Counted from the first letter of the stretch, positions 1 through 11,500 are shown. The stretch is 64,000 bases of DNA from Diabrotica undecimpunctata (GCF_040954645.1 NC_092807.1:27573853-27637852); one strand, 5' to 3'. Program-made: numbers and translations. The notes: generated from the sequence alone by a model not told the origin.

Positions 1-144
1 TAAAACCTGATTATTCTAAATGTTAACGATTAAAATCGATTAAAAAAAACTAATATTTTTCAGGAAATTGCAGAAAATGGAAGCTAATCCAAATCCTAAA
101 CAATGATGTATCTTTCCCTTAGAATAAAGTAAAATTATACTTAC

Positions 145-330
145 CACAAATAATGTCTAAAGTACACAACGTAACTAAAGAAAACACATCTAATGATGCC
201 GTGTTTACTTGTTGCATTAATTTTCCAATAAAAATATCTCCAACTCTATCAAATATGTCAATGTAACTTTCCAAAATGGAGAAATGAAAAGTTGGAGTAA
301 GCATGCGCCTACGCTGTTTCCATTTTGTTC
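145..330 (-). CDS. CYP4: Cytochrome P450 CYP4-type, exon 3 (partial gene)
   Basis: Third coding exon of the minus-strand P450, 186 nt. It begins after an acceptor ending TTCTAG (AG at 331-332) and ends at a GTAAGT donor (139-144). The joined reading crosses from exon 2 as ...LLTSAG / TKWKQRRRMLTPTFHF, the helix-C region (WxxRR then LTPTFHF) that is diagnostic of CYP4-clan enzymes; the W and following Arg bind the heme propionate in this family. The exon continues into SILESYIDIF and ends LCTLDIICG with one nucleotide of the next codon, so a further exon must lie beyond position 1. I-helix, ExxR and the heme-Cys motif are therefore outside the window. CYP4 enzymes are ER-anchored monooxygenases acting on fatty acids, hydrocarbons, hormones or xenobiotics; the substrate here is unknown. 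Confidence 0.9.
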
Positions 331-340
331 CTAGAATAGT

Positions 341-347
<7 letters not shown>

Positions 348-377
<30 letters not shown>
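348..377. repeat. (AT)n microsatellite
   Basis: About 15 AT units inside P450 intron 2, 36 bp outside the left arm of the PLE inverted pair. Confidence 0.95.
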
Positions 378-381
<4 letters not shown>

Positions 382-903
382 AGTTAGGTATTATTGACTG
401 ACACGTTATGTAAAATAAAGTTTTATTTTGGGGTTGCAGTCATTAATAGGGCAGGAAAGTGAAACTCTTTGTTCTTTATCTAGCTTTCTTAAAATTTATT
501 TGCTTCTTCAGGATATGCTAAAATATGGTATCAGTAAATACAATGAAATTAAAATTAAATAGCATTGTATAAAACTAGTATAAGAACTTACAACATGAGG
601 TTAATCCATTAAATTTTCAAATTTACAAAACATTAAAACATAACTTATTAAAATTATCTAGTTATGTAAGTACAATATTTTAATTTTATTTAATTTTGTA
701 CAAATTCATTATGACATTGATTATGTTGATGTTTGATTTATGTCAGAAAGACACTCGTTTCTGTTTATTATATTTTTTGTTGTTGATAACTAGCTCTTGA
801 TTGTTATTATGGTTACGTACAAAGTGGCGCCAAATATGAATATTTAAATTTTTTGAAATTATAGTATTTATAGTCAGAAAATCTAATATTAGAAAATTTA
901 GTA

Positions 904-1251
904 TTAATTTTCGTAAGATAGGATGTAATTATAGATATTGCTTAGTTTATCAATATCAGTTTTTTTATTAACGCATTGATATTTATTTATGCATACCATT
1001 TCTAAGAATTCTCTTTTATTTAATTGGTTTTCACATCTTAATATATTAGTTTCATTGAAATTAAATGAATGATTTTTATTAATTGCATGATCTATTAATG
1101 CACACGTATTTTTATTATTTCTAAGGTCACTTTTATGTGATGTTAGTCTGCCTATTAGATTTCTAGATGAGTGTCCGATTTCGCATGGTATTATATAAAC
1201 TACATTTGAGCTTTCCATAATGCTAATAGGTGATTTAGTTTTTGTATACAA
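904..1251 (-). pseudogene. PLE GIY-YIG endonuclease domain fragment (left arm)
   Basis: Open frame of 115 codons matching the right-arm domain, but with an in-frame 21-bp deletion: the text runs IIPCE then IGHSSRN. Seven residues are missing, including the second Cys of CxxC and the Tyr of YIG. The removed residues are among the most conserved of PLE endonucleases, so this copy should be inactive. Unlike the right arm it keeps its reading frame to the natural end (...NYILSYEN). Confidence 0.8.
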
Positions 1252-1331
1252 TGACTAACTAATGAATAACACCCAAACTAACTAAAGTCTTTGCTAACTA
1301 TTCTGATATTAATTATAAAACATTAGCATCA

Positions 1332-1690
1332 TTGTATACAAAAACTAAATCACCTATTAGCATTATGGAAAGCTCAAATGTTGTTTATATAATACCATGC
1401 GAAAATTGTGATAAGTCATACATCGGACACACATCTAGAAATCTAATAAGCAGACTAACATCACATAAAAGTGACCTTAGAAATAATAAAAATACGTGTG
1501 CATTAATAGATCATGCAATTAATAAAAATAATTCATTTAATTTCAATGAAACTAATATATTAAGACGTGAAAACCAATTAAATAAAAGAGAATTCTTAGA
1601 AATGGTATGCATAAATAAATATCAATGCGTTAATAAAAAAAACTGATATTGATAAACTAAGCAATATCTATAATTACATTCTGTCTTACG
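1332..1690 (+). pseudogene. PLE GIY-YIG endonuclease domain fragment (right arm)
   Basis: Encodes VVYIIPCENCDKSYIGHTSR, the PLE-type Cys-rich GIY-YIG start, then a conserved His (LTSHKSDL) and a C-terminal CALIDHAINKNxSFNF block. No reverse transcriptase precedes it, so it is a 5'-truncated copy. An extra A in an A-run near 1640 shifts the frame (the 104-codon frame stops at 1646); the remaining C-terminal codons, ending LSYEN, follow in another frame to about 1690. Confidence 0.85.
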
Positions 1691-2186
1691 AAAATTAATA
1701 CTATAATAATTCTAATATTAGATTTTCTGACTATAAATACTATAATTTCAAAAAATTTAAATATTCATATTTGGCGCCACTTTGTACGTAACCATAATAA
1801 CAATCAAGAGCTAGTTATCAACAACAAAAAATATAATAAACAGAAACGAGTGTCTTTCTGACATAAATCAAACATCAAAATAATCAATGTCATAATATAT
1901 TTGTACAAAATTAAATAAAATTAAAATATTGTACTTACATAACTAGATAATTTTAATAAGTTAAGTTTTAATGTTTTGTAAATTTGAAAATTTAATGGAT
2001 TAACCTCATGTTGTAAGTTTTTATACTAGTTTTATACAATGCTATTTAATTTTAATTTCATTGTATTTACTGCTACCATATTTTAGCATATCCTGAAGAA
2101 GCAAATAAATTTTGCGAAAGCTAGATAAAGAACAAAGAGTTTCACTTTCCTGCCCTATTAATGACTGCAACCCCAAAATAAAACTT

Positions 2187-2289
<103 letters not shown>

Positions 2290-2493
2290 ACAATGGTGGA
2301 CCTCGGATTGAAATGAAATGCAATCTTTTACTTTCACACTTTCATTCTTTCTTGGTAGTTTCTTTATCATGTAGCTGAGGTCTTCTTGGTCTTGTGCAAT
2401 CACTACTTGATCGTCTGCAAAGCTTAACGTATATAGGTATTCGTTTCGTACCCGTACTTCCATGCCTTCGAATTTTCTTTTCCATGTAGTCAA
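2290..2493 (-). pseudogene. LINE reverse transcriptase fragment
   Basis: The minus strand encodes [20 protein letters not shown], the catalytic (Y/F)ADD region of a non-LTR reverse transcriptase, followed by YMIKKL. The fragment is bounded by the AT tract on one side and the piggyBac relic on the other. No other RT blocks are present. Confidence 0.75.
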
Positions 2494-2509
2494 TAATTAA
2501 TGTATCATT

Positions 2510-4080
2510 GTTTATTTGAAACTGCTTCTTCTCATTATTTACAGCACTATCATCTACCATCAAGTGTTCAGGTGCTTGAGAAATATGAACTCTACTGGAG
2601 TCCGCTTTCTGTTTCACATATTCTGTTCGAACTTCGCCAATAGTTTGTAAAATAAAATCGTGGCACGACATGTTTTTTTTTTAATATGTCTTTATACACA
2701 CTTTACTAAGTAAAATTCAACACGTTGTGAAATACATGCACAGGCCAGCTTTGTCTACCAAGTCTCACTGTCTATTTGCTTGCCATTTGATCGACTATAT
2801 CACCACCAAATTTTGTTGGGTTATAAAAAGTAATCGTTTTAGAAAGTTTTTAGCATCTTTGTGAATTTTAACTTGTGGATGCATTTTACTTAAGATAATT
2901 ACATTTTTTGTCCGCTTTTCTTGGTAGAGAGTAATGGTTGCTTCGTTGTCCGCCTTTAAAATGAATGACCCATAACGAGAGGTTCGAATCGTTTTGCATA
3001 AAGAAGGAATTAATTTTCTTAAACGGCGTATCGTAACACCGATATTAGTATTTTGGTCTTTCAACATTTTTGTTTCAACAAAGATTTAAAAAAGTTGCCG
3101 GTAATGATGTTTCTTTCTTTTTTACAAATGGCTAAAGCAGTTTTAGAATACGTGTTCTGTTAGTAACTGAGTTTTGCGTTCTTTATCCTTTACTAAATAC
3201 GAAAATCCATTACAACGCAGTTTGATGTCAATGTGCACCAAGAGCCAAAATTGTATTTAAAATTTATTAGATTTATTTGCAATATACTGAAGCAATAGAC
3301 AGCAAGTTTAAGAAGGAATTAGCTGCTCGTCGCCGGTCAAGTTTGCACCTGGAATATAGCACATTTGACAGTTTTCAATAAATTTGTTTCAAACTTCTGA
3401 TGCTAATGCAATCTTCTTTGTTTTAATTCGCAAGGTTTGAGTGCTATTCAAGTCAAATCGTATGTACTTCATTATCTCCTTGAACCTATTCCTGACCATA
3501 GTTTGTTTAAAAACAGGTGGTCCCATACATTAGACCACAAGAAATAAATATCCAAGTGACTCATATTATAGGTACCATGAACATACAAAAAAACAATAAA
3601 TGCTTCTAGTTCTGGAAAAGAAATGCTTCATGTTTCATTAGTTCATTATCGGCAGGCTTCAGTCTCTGTGCAAATCCTTATAAGACTTTGAGCATTTAAT
3701 CGTTAATAAATAATTGCCAAGACGTAAGCACATAATTCTCCATTATTTATTATTATAAATATATTATTTGCAAAAGCTGTTGGACCCGGAAATTCTCTTA
3801 ACTGGAAATAAGAAGATCACCGAAAGCAGAAACTGATTTGTATGGAGTAGATCGTTGCCAGGTACGTATATCGGCCAACTCTTCTAGACATTCTACCACG
3901 TTTGCCAGAACCTCGCATAATTATTTGTTTATTCGAACTATGTTCAGTGGATAATGCAGTGGATGTGCTTGGAACGGGTAATTTAAGCAAATATTTATCT
4001 GACTCTGATTCACTAGACGAATATTATAGAAAATCACCCGGCACAAAATCAGTTCTACATTTTGTTCTTCAGAGTGCCAT
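2510..4080 (-). pseudogene. piggyBac-like transposase relic (intron 2)
   Basis: Many frames broken by stops, but blocks follow the piggyBac order on the minus strand. There is an acidic, Ser-rich N-terminus from a Met at 4080. Next comes PELEAFIVFLYVHGTYNMS with the LWSN block (about 3500-3640). A region resembling IPG...DEQL and a GTIR/NRK-like block follow near 2980-3060. Then FYNPTKFGGDIVDQMA (about 2770-2830), and finally a C-terminal HDFILQ block near 2640. The family is a TTAA-specific DDE transposase. No clean ends or TTAA pair were found. It lies wholly inside the P450 intron. Confidence 0.75.
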
Positions 4081-4986
4081 CTCTTTTTAATTTTATATTT
4101 TTATTTTATTTTTTTATAGAGTCTGGAAAGTTGGTCTTATGGCATTTAGCACTCTCTAATTTGAACTTTTTTCAATTTTTTTGTCATGTCCTTTATAGAA
4201 TAAGGTAAAAACATTCTCTAGTAATTCCCGTAATACTTGTGGGCTGTGTTTTAATAAACCATTCGGTATATCTTGTTATCCGAAGGCTTTTCAAGTTTTG
4301 TTCGTACTACACAAAACTACTGATCCTTCGTCGTATTCATCGCACTTCGCTTCACTCGTTGTTGTAGTGATGTTCGTAAATTGCGGTCTTGTTTAAGTCA
4401 GAAATTGTGAGTATTATAATGATCCAATATATTTCTTCTATTAAATCTATTCTACTCGCTTCTTTTCTGTTTCTTATTAGGTAATTTACTGTTTTCTATG
4501 TTTTCTTCCTTTTAAGAAGATCTTGTTGACTCTATAATTATATTTGTTGAACTCTTCGCATTTACTTTCTCAGGAGGCATTTTTTGCTTTAATTAGTAGA
4601 TTTTAATTTCTCTGTTTGATCTTGCATATGTTCGTCTATCATATGGGTCATTTGTTTACAGCCACTTTTAATATAGTTAATTATTATTATGCACTGCATT
4701 AGCAATGTCATTTATCTACAATAATGGAGTATCCTTTTGTTTGACAGTTGGTAGCGGTTATTTTACAACAAATGAAACAAGTATATTATATTATTGATGC
4801 TAATGTAAATGCAATAGTCCTAAAATCAATAGCCTCTTTCTGTCCCTCGTACAACAACTCAGCAATACCTTAATGTTAGCGTAAATATTAAATAAATTTG
4901 TTAAATATATTGTGAAAATTGGGTGTAATAATAAAGTAGATATTTAAGCAGTTTTTTCTAAAAATTGTCATGAAAATTGGTATTAC
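4081..4986. other. Intron 2 proximal part, nothing recognised
   Basis: AT-rich sequence without a convincing reading frame, hairpin or terminal repeat. It belongs to P450 intron 2 (331-4986). Confidence 0.6.
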
Positions 4987-5187
4987 CTGCACTAGTGAGA
5001 AGACCAGTTCCCAACCATCCATGAAGAAAGCCGTACACCAGAGATTTGTTCGTTGTTTTGGAAGAAGTTAAAATAAACTCTGCAAATTTAACATCGCTAG
5101 ATATAACGCCAACTAGCTTAGGCCCCACATGTACTCTAAACATCGGTCCATATTGGTTTATAAATTCTTGTAGCTTCGAAAAATATT
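4987..5187 (-). CDS. CYP4: Cytochrome P450 CYP4-type, exon 2
   Basis: 201 nt. Acceptor TTTTTATGTAG (AG at 5188-5189) and donor GTAATA (4981-4986). The exon enters with two nucleotides completing a Lys codon left by exon 1, giving PRE-K-YFSKLQEFINQYGPMFR. It continues VHVGPKLVGVISSDVKFAEF and ends at HGWLGTGLLTSAG, the B-C region of CYP4 enzymes (YGFLHxWLGxGLL). Phase agreement at both junctions supports these sites. The donor is non-consensus (GTAATA) but usable. I found no frameshift or stop. Confidence 0.92.
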
Positions 5188-5565
5188 CTACATAAAAAGT
5201 TTTAATATAATAAAAATGATATTTAAGTGCTTATTTAAACTGTAAGTATAATAAGGATTTGTCACGATAACAAGTCATTGAAAATATTCTTTATTGGAGT
5301 CAGTTGTAAAACTTAAAGTAAAAGTATAGCACCATTAATTTTTCCCGTTCTAAAAAAATATGATGTAGTTATATAGCTTTCAAAATTATTGTTTCCGAGG
5401 TTAATATCCGAATAAGCTGGATCGACAAAGTTAGAAGTGAGGATGTCCTTAGACACCTGAACTAAACTACACAACTGGTCAATATAATAAAGAGACGCAC
5501 GCTGGAATAAATCGGTTACATTATGAGACAACCTAAATAAATAATAACTTTTACATCTAATCAGT
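5188..5565 (-). other. Intron 1 distal end with an unassigned 72-codon frame
   Basis: P450 intron 1 begins here. The minus strand has an open frame (5313-5531) reading MSHNVTDLFQRASLYYIDQL and onward, with unremarkable composition. I do not recognise a family, and it has no splice support linking it to the P450. Confidence 0.3.
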
Positions 5566-5752
5566 CAGGGAAAGATCCAAAGTAAACGTGATCCTGGTAG
5601 AAGAAAAACATCATGGCTGAAAAAGACAATGGTACGGAAAATCCACTACATCGTTATTTAGAGCTGCTGTCAATAAAGTCACGATAGCGCATATGGTGAC
5701 CAACATGATATCCAACTATCAATAAGAGTCATGAAACTAGAAGAAGAAGGTT
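5566..5752 (+). pseudogene. LINE 3' end fragment with GAAGAAG tail
   Basis: Plus-strand sequence resembles the C-terminal GKxQxKRxPGRRxxSWLK block of the LINE family that recurs across this window. It ends in the short AGAAGAAGAAGG tail typical of its other copies. It is badly degraded with several stops. Confidence 0.65.
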
Positions 5753-5834
5753 AATATCAGATTGCCAGTGTTCACACAAAAAAATATCAAAATTATATTC
5801 TTGGAGAAATACGCCGAACATTCAATTTATTTGA

Positions 5835-6575
5835 TAATCTTCATCTTCTTATGGTGCCTATACATTCCGGATGTTGGCGATCAGCATAGCTATTCTTACT
5901 TTACTTGCAGCTATTCTGAATAGTCTAGTTGTAGACGTATTGAACCGCTTCCTTAGGTATTGAAGCCAAGATATTCTTCTTCTCCCTGGTCCTGTCTTTC
6001 CAAATACCTAGCCCTGATGAATAAGTTGCATAATATCTGTGTTCATTTCTAATAACATGGTCAAGATATTCTAATTTGCGCTCTTTAATTGTGTTAGTAA
6101 TCTCGCATTTCTTGCTCATTCTACGTAGGATCTTAATATTAGTCACACGATCCACTCATGAAATTCGTAAGATGAGCCTGTAACATTACATCTTGAGCTT
6201 TCCTAAAGAAGCTTCAGAGAGCCTCTATTCCTCTACTCCGTATAATAATGTAGAAAATAAATATAGCACCTGATGATGGAGATTTTGGTACCAAGTGGTA
6301 AATCGTGACTTTTGACAAGAGACTTCTTCTTTACCAACGCTGATCTTGCTTTCCATATGCGTTGTTTTATTTCAGTAGACGGTCCCATTGATTGCTTATG
6401 TTAGTACCAAAATATTTGTAGCTGTTTACCCTGTCAATCGGCTGTTTGTTTACCAAAAGATGTTTATTCTATTCTATTTTTATTAAAATCATCTAGGCTA
6501 TCTGCAAAACTACTGCGTCTTCAGCATATCTAATGTTGTTTAGAGGCACTCCGTTAACTAAGACGCCTTCCTGTA
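5835..6575 (-). pseudogene. LINE C-terminal fragment
   Basis: On the minus strand the order is a GVPLNNIRYAEDAVVL-like YADD block (about 6500-6560), then LPLGTKISIIRCYI near 6280, then the WVDRVTN...LRRM...LEYLDHVIRNE block (5990-6155). This is one 5'-truncated, frameshifted copy of the common LINE family of this window, reaching nearly to its 3' end. Confidence 0.75.
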
Positions 6576-6599
6576 GTTGTCCCAGTGCTTGCTCGAAAT

Positions 6600-7015
6600 A
6601 CGCTATCTTCTTTTTCACGTGCCATCTCTCCTCTAAGAAGGTTGGCAACCATCATGGCAATTCGCACTTTCGACGCCGCTGCTCTAAAGTGGTCAGCAGA
6701 GGTGCAGTTAAACCAAGCTCTTAAATTATTCAACCAGGAAATGCGTCTTCTTCCCCGACTCCTTCTACCCTATATTCTTCCTTGCGTTATTAATTGCAAC
6801 AAGTTATAACGCTCGCCCCTCATGACATGTCCCAGATTTCGGACTTTAATTGTATTTAAAACCTCTTTATCTTTTCCCATTCTTCTCAACACCTCGACAT
6901 TCGTGACTCTATCCACCCAACTTATTTTTAATATTCTTCTGTAGGCCCATAAGTTGAAGGCGTCTAATCTGTCCGAAATATCTTTCTTTAAAGTCCAAGC
7001 CCCCAACCCATAACC
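6600..7015 (-). pseudogene. LINE C-terminal fragment
   Basis: Encodes AWTLKKDISDRLDAFNLWAY, RRILKISWVDRVTNVEVLRR, LGHVMRGERYNLLQLI, then GRRRISWLNNLRAWF and IAMMVANL across at least one frame break. It ends in an AAAAGAAGA tail near 6610. The 3' end lies almost against the neighbouring LINE piece, suggesting successive insertions in the same orientation. Confidence 0.8.
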
Positions 7016-7374
7016 TAATAAATAAAAACCCAATATAATAATAATAAGAGGTGTGAACAACCCCTTAATGGAAAAATTTACATTGAGCCATTTTATCGCT
7101 AGAAAACATGTCTAATAGTAAGTGGTGAAATTGTAATTGTGTTTTCTAACACAATTACCTTATATTAAAATCATTTTTAACCCCTTCAAAATCTTAGAAC
7201 CCTTGCAAATAACCACTAAATTGAAAAAATCACAAAAAAATAATTTGGTATGTCATAAAAAGATGTAAGTATAGAGTAAGTAATATTTTATATTCTCTAT
7301 AATAATTATCAAATTTTTAACCCGTTTTCAACCCTTAAAAACTACCCCTTGATAAAAAATTATAAAATTTTTTT
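7016..7374. other. Intron 1 spacer, nothing recognised
   Basis: AT-rich with repeated AACCCCTT-like strings (near 7050, 7180, 7320). No coding frame or terminal repeat was identified. Confidence 0.5.
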
Positions 7375-7765
7375 TTATTACAGAATCTCATCGGCCATCC
7401 ATTCATTTTTGTTCTTGATCAGCTTAGGTGTTAGTGTATCACATATGCGCATAAGACCATCTTTTAATATATGCCATTTCCTGTTCGCATCTTCAGTAGG
7501 AATAATTTCTATTTTGGTGAGCTCTTCTTTAATTTTTATTGTGACTTGCTCTTTTGTTGATGGATCTTTCAAACGGGATACTTGTATCCTCTCTACTTTA
7601 GTTTTAGCCACAAGTTTTTTTAGATTAATTCTAAACCTTCCTACAACTGGGTTGTGATCTGATCTCACATCAGCTCCGGGGTATGATTTTACTGATTTTA
7701 TGGAATTTCAGTATTGTTTGCAGATGAGAAGGTAGTCAATTTGGTTTCTGATATACGCTATGAGT
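7375..7765 (-). pseudogene. LINE endonuclease/linker fragment
   Basis: The minus strand encodes GADVRSDHNPVVGRFRINLK. SDHNPV is the C-terminal catalytic motif of the apurinic-like endonuclease of non-LTR elements. The rest of the 96-codon frame continues into the endonuclease-RT linker and ends where P450-intron sequence resumes. A stop lies upstream in the same block. Confidence 0.75.
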
Positions 7766-8490
7766 ACATGTTAAATAGCACTGGAGACAGAATGCATCCT
7801 TGTCTCACTCCTCTATATATGGAGATTGTCTCTGTCAACTGGTCATCCACTTTAATGTTGGCAGTTTGGTTGTAATATAAATTACATATAATTCGCAAGT
7901 CTATATCATCCAAGCTGGCTTCCTTCAAGGTGGATATGAGCTTGTCATGTTTTACTCTATTAAATGCTTTTTTGTATTTGAAAAAGCAAATATATATATC
8001 ACAGTTAACATCCCTGCACCTTTGGATAAGCACTTGTACAGAGGTTGTTGGGTGCCTTAGGTATCGCAGAATCCAAATTGTGTCCATGACACTTCTTGTT
8101 TTTTACAGTTTTTATATATTCTGTTATATATCAATTTTAAAAACGTTTTAAATAAGTGGCTCATTGGGCTAATTATTCTGTAGTCTTCGCATGTTTTTGC
8201 ATTTAATTTTTATGGTATAGTTAAGAAGGTCGACTTCAACCAGCTTTGGGGAATATTTCCAGTTATATATATTTTGTTAAATATAGTCGTTATCCATTTT
8301 ATTCTTTGCTCGTCCATAAGTTTCAGGAATTCTGTATAAAATTTTTCAGGACCTACAGCTTTACCACCTTTAGTTTTACTAATAGCTGCCGTGACTTCTT
8401 CAATGGTAATCGGGGATCCTGTTTGGCATTATATGCCTTTAATGGCAATCTGCCTATGTTACTTCCACATATTTCTTCCAAGTGGAAGAA
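7766..8490 (-). pseudogene. LINE reverse transcriptase fragment
   Basis: Minus-strand blocks include the RT N-terminal KAVGPEKFYTEFLK, QFGF, YKKAFNRVKHDKL and RGVRQGCILSPVLFNMYS, with several frame changes. In this orientation the RT part precedes the endonuclease fragment (7375-7765). That is the reverse of the order in an intact LINE, so the two are separate insertions or a rearranged copy. Confidence 0.8.
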
Positions 8491-8544
8491 ATATGTGGAT
8501 TTCAAATTATTCGATAATTGAGCATTAATATGGAATGTTATCAT

Positions 8545-8975
8545 TGTAATCTTACAGTGTATACTGGCTTCGAAGTATGGACATTAAAACAAGTGCTTCT
8601 GAATAAATTGGCCGCCTTTGAATTTTGGTGTCACAGAAGAATCCTACGAATATCATGGACTAAAAGAATGCCAAACGCAGAAGATACTCGAAAAATAGGA
8701 AATGAAGCTGAAATAATTTTGTCTATCAGAAGAAAAAAACTTAAGTACTTAGGTCATGTTATGAAAGGGTAGAGATACTCATTTTTGAAAATGTTACTAT
8801 GAAAGGCAAAATTCGAGAAAAGCGAAATGTGAGAAGACGAAGAATATCGTGGATTAAGAACTTAAGGAAATGGTTTGAATGCAGTAATGCAGAACTATTT
8901 AGAGCGGCAGTATACAGGGTTTGCATAGCGATGGTGATTTCCAACCTTCGATAGAAGATGGAACTAAAAGAAGAA
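8545..8975 (+). pseudogene. LINE C-terminal fragment (plus strand)
   Basis: Encodes WTLKQVLLNKLAAFEFWCHR, RRILRISWTKRMPN and KLKYLGHVMKG, then (frameshifted) a Glu/Arg-rich block and an AAAAGAAGAAAAG tail near 8960. Same family as the minus-strand fragments around it. Confidence 0.8.
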
Positions 8976-9847
8976 AAGTGTATACTATTTTGATGCTTGT
9001 ATCTTACTGCATTATTTTTCTTCAAACCTAAGATGTGCCTAATTCCTATGTTCAAATTTTTCTATAGAAAAGACAATTAAAATTCTTTATCAAATCTGTA
9101 CTTTCTACTATTTACAAAGCAAGCAGAACGATCAATAAAGCAACATGGGGAATTTAACATTGCATTTCACATCATATCTGATTTTATTTAATATTTTTTT
9201 AAGGACTAAATAAGGTTATTTCATTCTAAAGAAGTTATTGGACCAATATATAGCTTTGATAAAAATTATCCGAATATTCGAATTGCTTTCTTTGACGACG
9301 ATCGTATTTATTGTTAAATCTCATAGCACTTAGTAGAAAAAGAAATCATTCATATCCTATAAAAGCAGGACCCATTGTTGGCCTAGTACAATCAATTGCC
9401 TAGACTTCTTTAAAATCTGTGTGACTTCGTTTTTTAGACCCAATAAATAAAGCAAGACAAAAATAGCAAGATAAAAGTATCTCTACCCTATTTGTTACTT
9501 TTGCATCCCGTTGCCTAGTGTAGTATTTTTGGATACCTCTAATAAACACATTTGTATCAATCCAAAACAATTAAATGTAACAGCATACTCCAGTTTTAAT
9601 TTTTTTTGTAAGATTGTTATGGTGTTTGTGCATAAACACATTAACAGCTGTAAGTGATAAGGTCATTTGCTCAGTAAATCAAAAAGGGGGAAATCAGTGC
9701 GATACTAGTTTTTAGAGCGTAAACACAATTTTAAATAATAATATTTACTAAATCAGATGTTTTACGATATTATTAACACAAATGGATAAGGCAACGTAAC
9801 GTTTGTGACCATCTTTATCACGGCTTAAAATATTTTTGTAAACTTAC
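8976..9847. other. Intron 1 proximal part, nothing recognised
   Basis: No supported gene or repeat. The end of the interval is the GTAAGT donor of exon 1 (9842-9847). Confidence 0.6.
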
Positions 9848-10013
9848 TTTCTCTGGGTAAAAACAAAAATTCATCCAAATTGCCCAATAGGAAGACAGGT
9901 TTTGGTCCGGGTAATTGCTTAAGATATTTACTTCTTTCATATTTCCAGTAGACCTGCAGTATCCATAAAACAAACCATAATATTATCACAAGGATCAATA
10001 TAACACTCAACAT
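9848..10013 (-). CDS. CYP4: Cytochrome P450 CYP4-type, exon 1 (start codon)
   Basis: 166 nt from ATG (10011-10013) to donor GTAAGT (9842-9847). The peptide opens with a 20-residue hydrophobic anchor (MLSVILILVIILWFVLWILQ), then a charged stretch (YWKYERSKYLKQ) and the Pro-rich hinge LPGPKPVFLLGNL, exactly the N-terminal layout of microsomal P450s; LPGPxxxxLxGN is strong in CYP4. One nucleotide carries over to exon 2. Upstream, TTTTATTTTAATTTTAG ends at 10026, so a 5'-UTR intron with an exon starting at 10025 is possible but unproven. With exons 2 and 3 the window codes for about 184 residues of an enzyme normally near 500. Confidence 0.92.
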
Positions 10014-10633
10014 AGTAAAACTAACCTAAAATTAAAATAAAAAACATTTGTAGTAGTAAGTATTGATACTTGTGAGATCTTAAATGGTAGATAATTGAGG
10101 TGTTGGTTTATTATTAATAAGCGTGATATTATTCTTCCACTTGTCTTTCAGGCTGGTAGCTACACAATACTAATGTCAGCCATCTGTTTTCTGCACGATG
10201 AGAGTTCTTCATTTTATCTGTTTTTTGTTTAATCCTGTACATTTTCTGAAAACTAATACATTCCTTGTTTATTTTATCTCCATGGGACACACAATGTCAG
10301 TTACTTATCCTTAAGTTAAGTAGAAAGAAAGCAAATATTTTAATTAGATTTGATTTATCCGAAATGATAATATTAAAATACTAATTCACGAGAAGAATGT
10401 CAAAAAATTATATAAAAAGTACTTTGACTTTGTAGTTTATTTGTGGAAGAATTTGACAGAAAACCAATTAAGTTAACGGAGACAGTAACATCAATGAAAA
10501 TAAAAATAACAAACGAGGTAGTGGATCAAGCACATCAAAAAACACTTAAACCACATGATATTACTGGGGAAGTGTGGAGAGCATTCGGAGAGACATGAAC
10601 AAGTTGACTAACAGGTTTATTAACACATTTATG
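10014..10633. other. P450 upstream region, no promoter identified
   Basis: The 5' flank of the minus-strand P450. I cannot point to a convincing TATA box and initiator pair, and no other gene is visible. Confidence 0.4.
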
Positions 10634-10979
10634 CCCATAGTTGCGTTAACTGAAAGTTGGCCCATAGTTGCATACTGAAGTTTTTTTTTATAAATTGCGA
10701 ATAGTATTGTGTGAAGAAAGATTTAACAATTCAGAAAAAAATATAATACGACATAGCATTAAAAATATCACAATAACAACTATAGCAATTATTACAAGCT
10801 AGGTACATTTTAAAAAAATGCTTTAAAATATTCAGATATTATTATTTTATCATTTACAAGATATTTTCATAGCTTACGGATATAAAGTAATAATATTCTA
10901 AACGTAAAATTTAGTTGTTTTCAGAAAATAATGTCGTTTCGGGACTTTAAATATAACGCTGCGTTAACGCAACTATGGG
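10634..10979. mobile_element. Small non-coding inverted-repeat element (MITE-like)
   Basis: Perfect 16-bp terminal inverted repeats CCCATAGTTGCGTTAA (10634-10649) and its complement (10964-10979) enclose 346 bp with no coding capacity. A further partial copy, GCCCATAGTTGCAT, sits just inside the left end (about 10660). The inverted repeats include TTAA on their inner sides. I could not define a target duplication. Confidence 0.7.
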
Positions 10980-11034
10980 ACAATAAGTATAATACGCAGA
11001 AGTGACTAATAATAATGTACGAATTCAGTGAACC

Positions 11035-11500
11035 TTTTAAACCAAATAACGTCCTGCGCCAGGGAGACCCTCTCTCTGTATACTGTTCAATCTGGCTCTA
11101 AAAATAGTAATACGTATGTCACAAATCACAACCATTGGTTCAATATATAATAAATTAGTGCATTTGCTTGCCTATGCTGATGATATCAATATTGATAGTT
11201 GGTAGAACGGAAAACGAGGTACGAGAGGGATATGTAGCATTAAAAGAATCAGCTACAAAAATGGGTTTAGTAATAAACACTAACAAAAGAAAGTATATGA
11301 AAATAAGCACGCAACCACAAATACTACGACCAATTGTTATAGAAAACAGCGTCATCGAAGCAGTCAATAAATTTGTATACCTGGGATACCAACACTGATA
11401 ATAATACTATCGCAGAGATAAATCGCAGAATTTAAACTGCGAACAGATGCTATTTCGGACTTATTCTCCTACTTAAATCCACAAGTATATCGATAAGTGA
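11035..11500 (+). pseudogene. LINE reverse transcriptase fragment, second family
   Basis: Encodes VLRQGDPLS, then LLAYADDINI, then (shifted) VREGYVALKESATKMGLVIN and EAVNKFVYLGY. These are RT blocks 4-7 of a non-LTR element. LRQGDPLS/YADDI differs from the GVRQGC type of the commoner family here. The same family as the 14285 and 18054 pieces is likely but not proven. Confidence 0.75.

Noticed and set aside
5313..5531. Possible additional P450 exon in intron 1
   Set aside because: Exons 1 and 2 join in phase without it, it has no P450 motif, and an extra 72 residues would not fit the CYP4 N-terminus.
6262..6300. CTGATGATGG on the plus strand, a candidate hammerhead core
   Set aside because: On the minus strand the same bases encode LGTKISIIRCYI of the LINE, and the expected GAAA is TAAA with no good stem. 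It is coding sequence.
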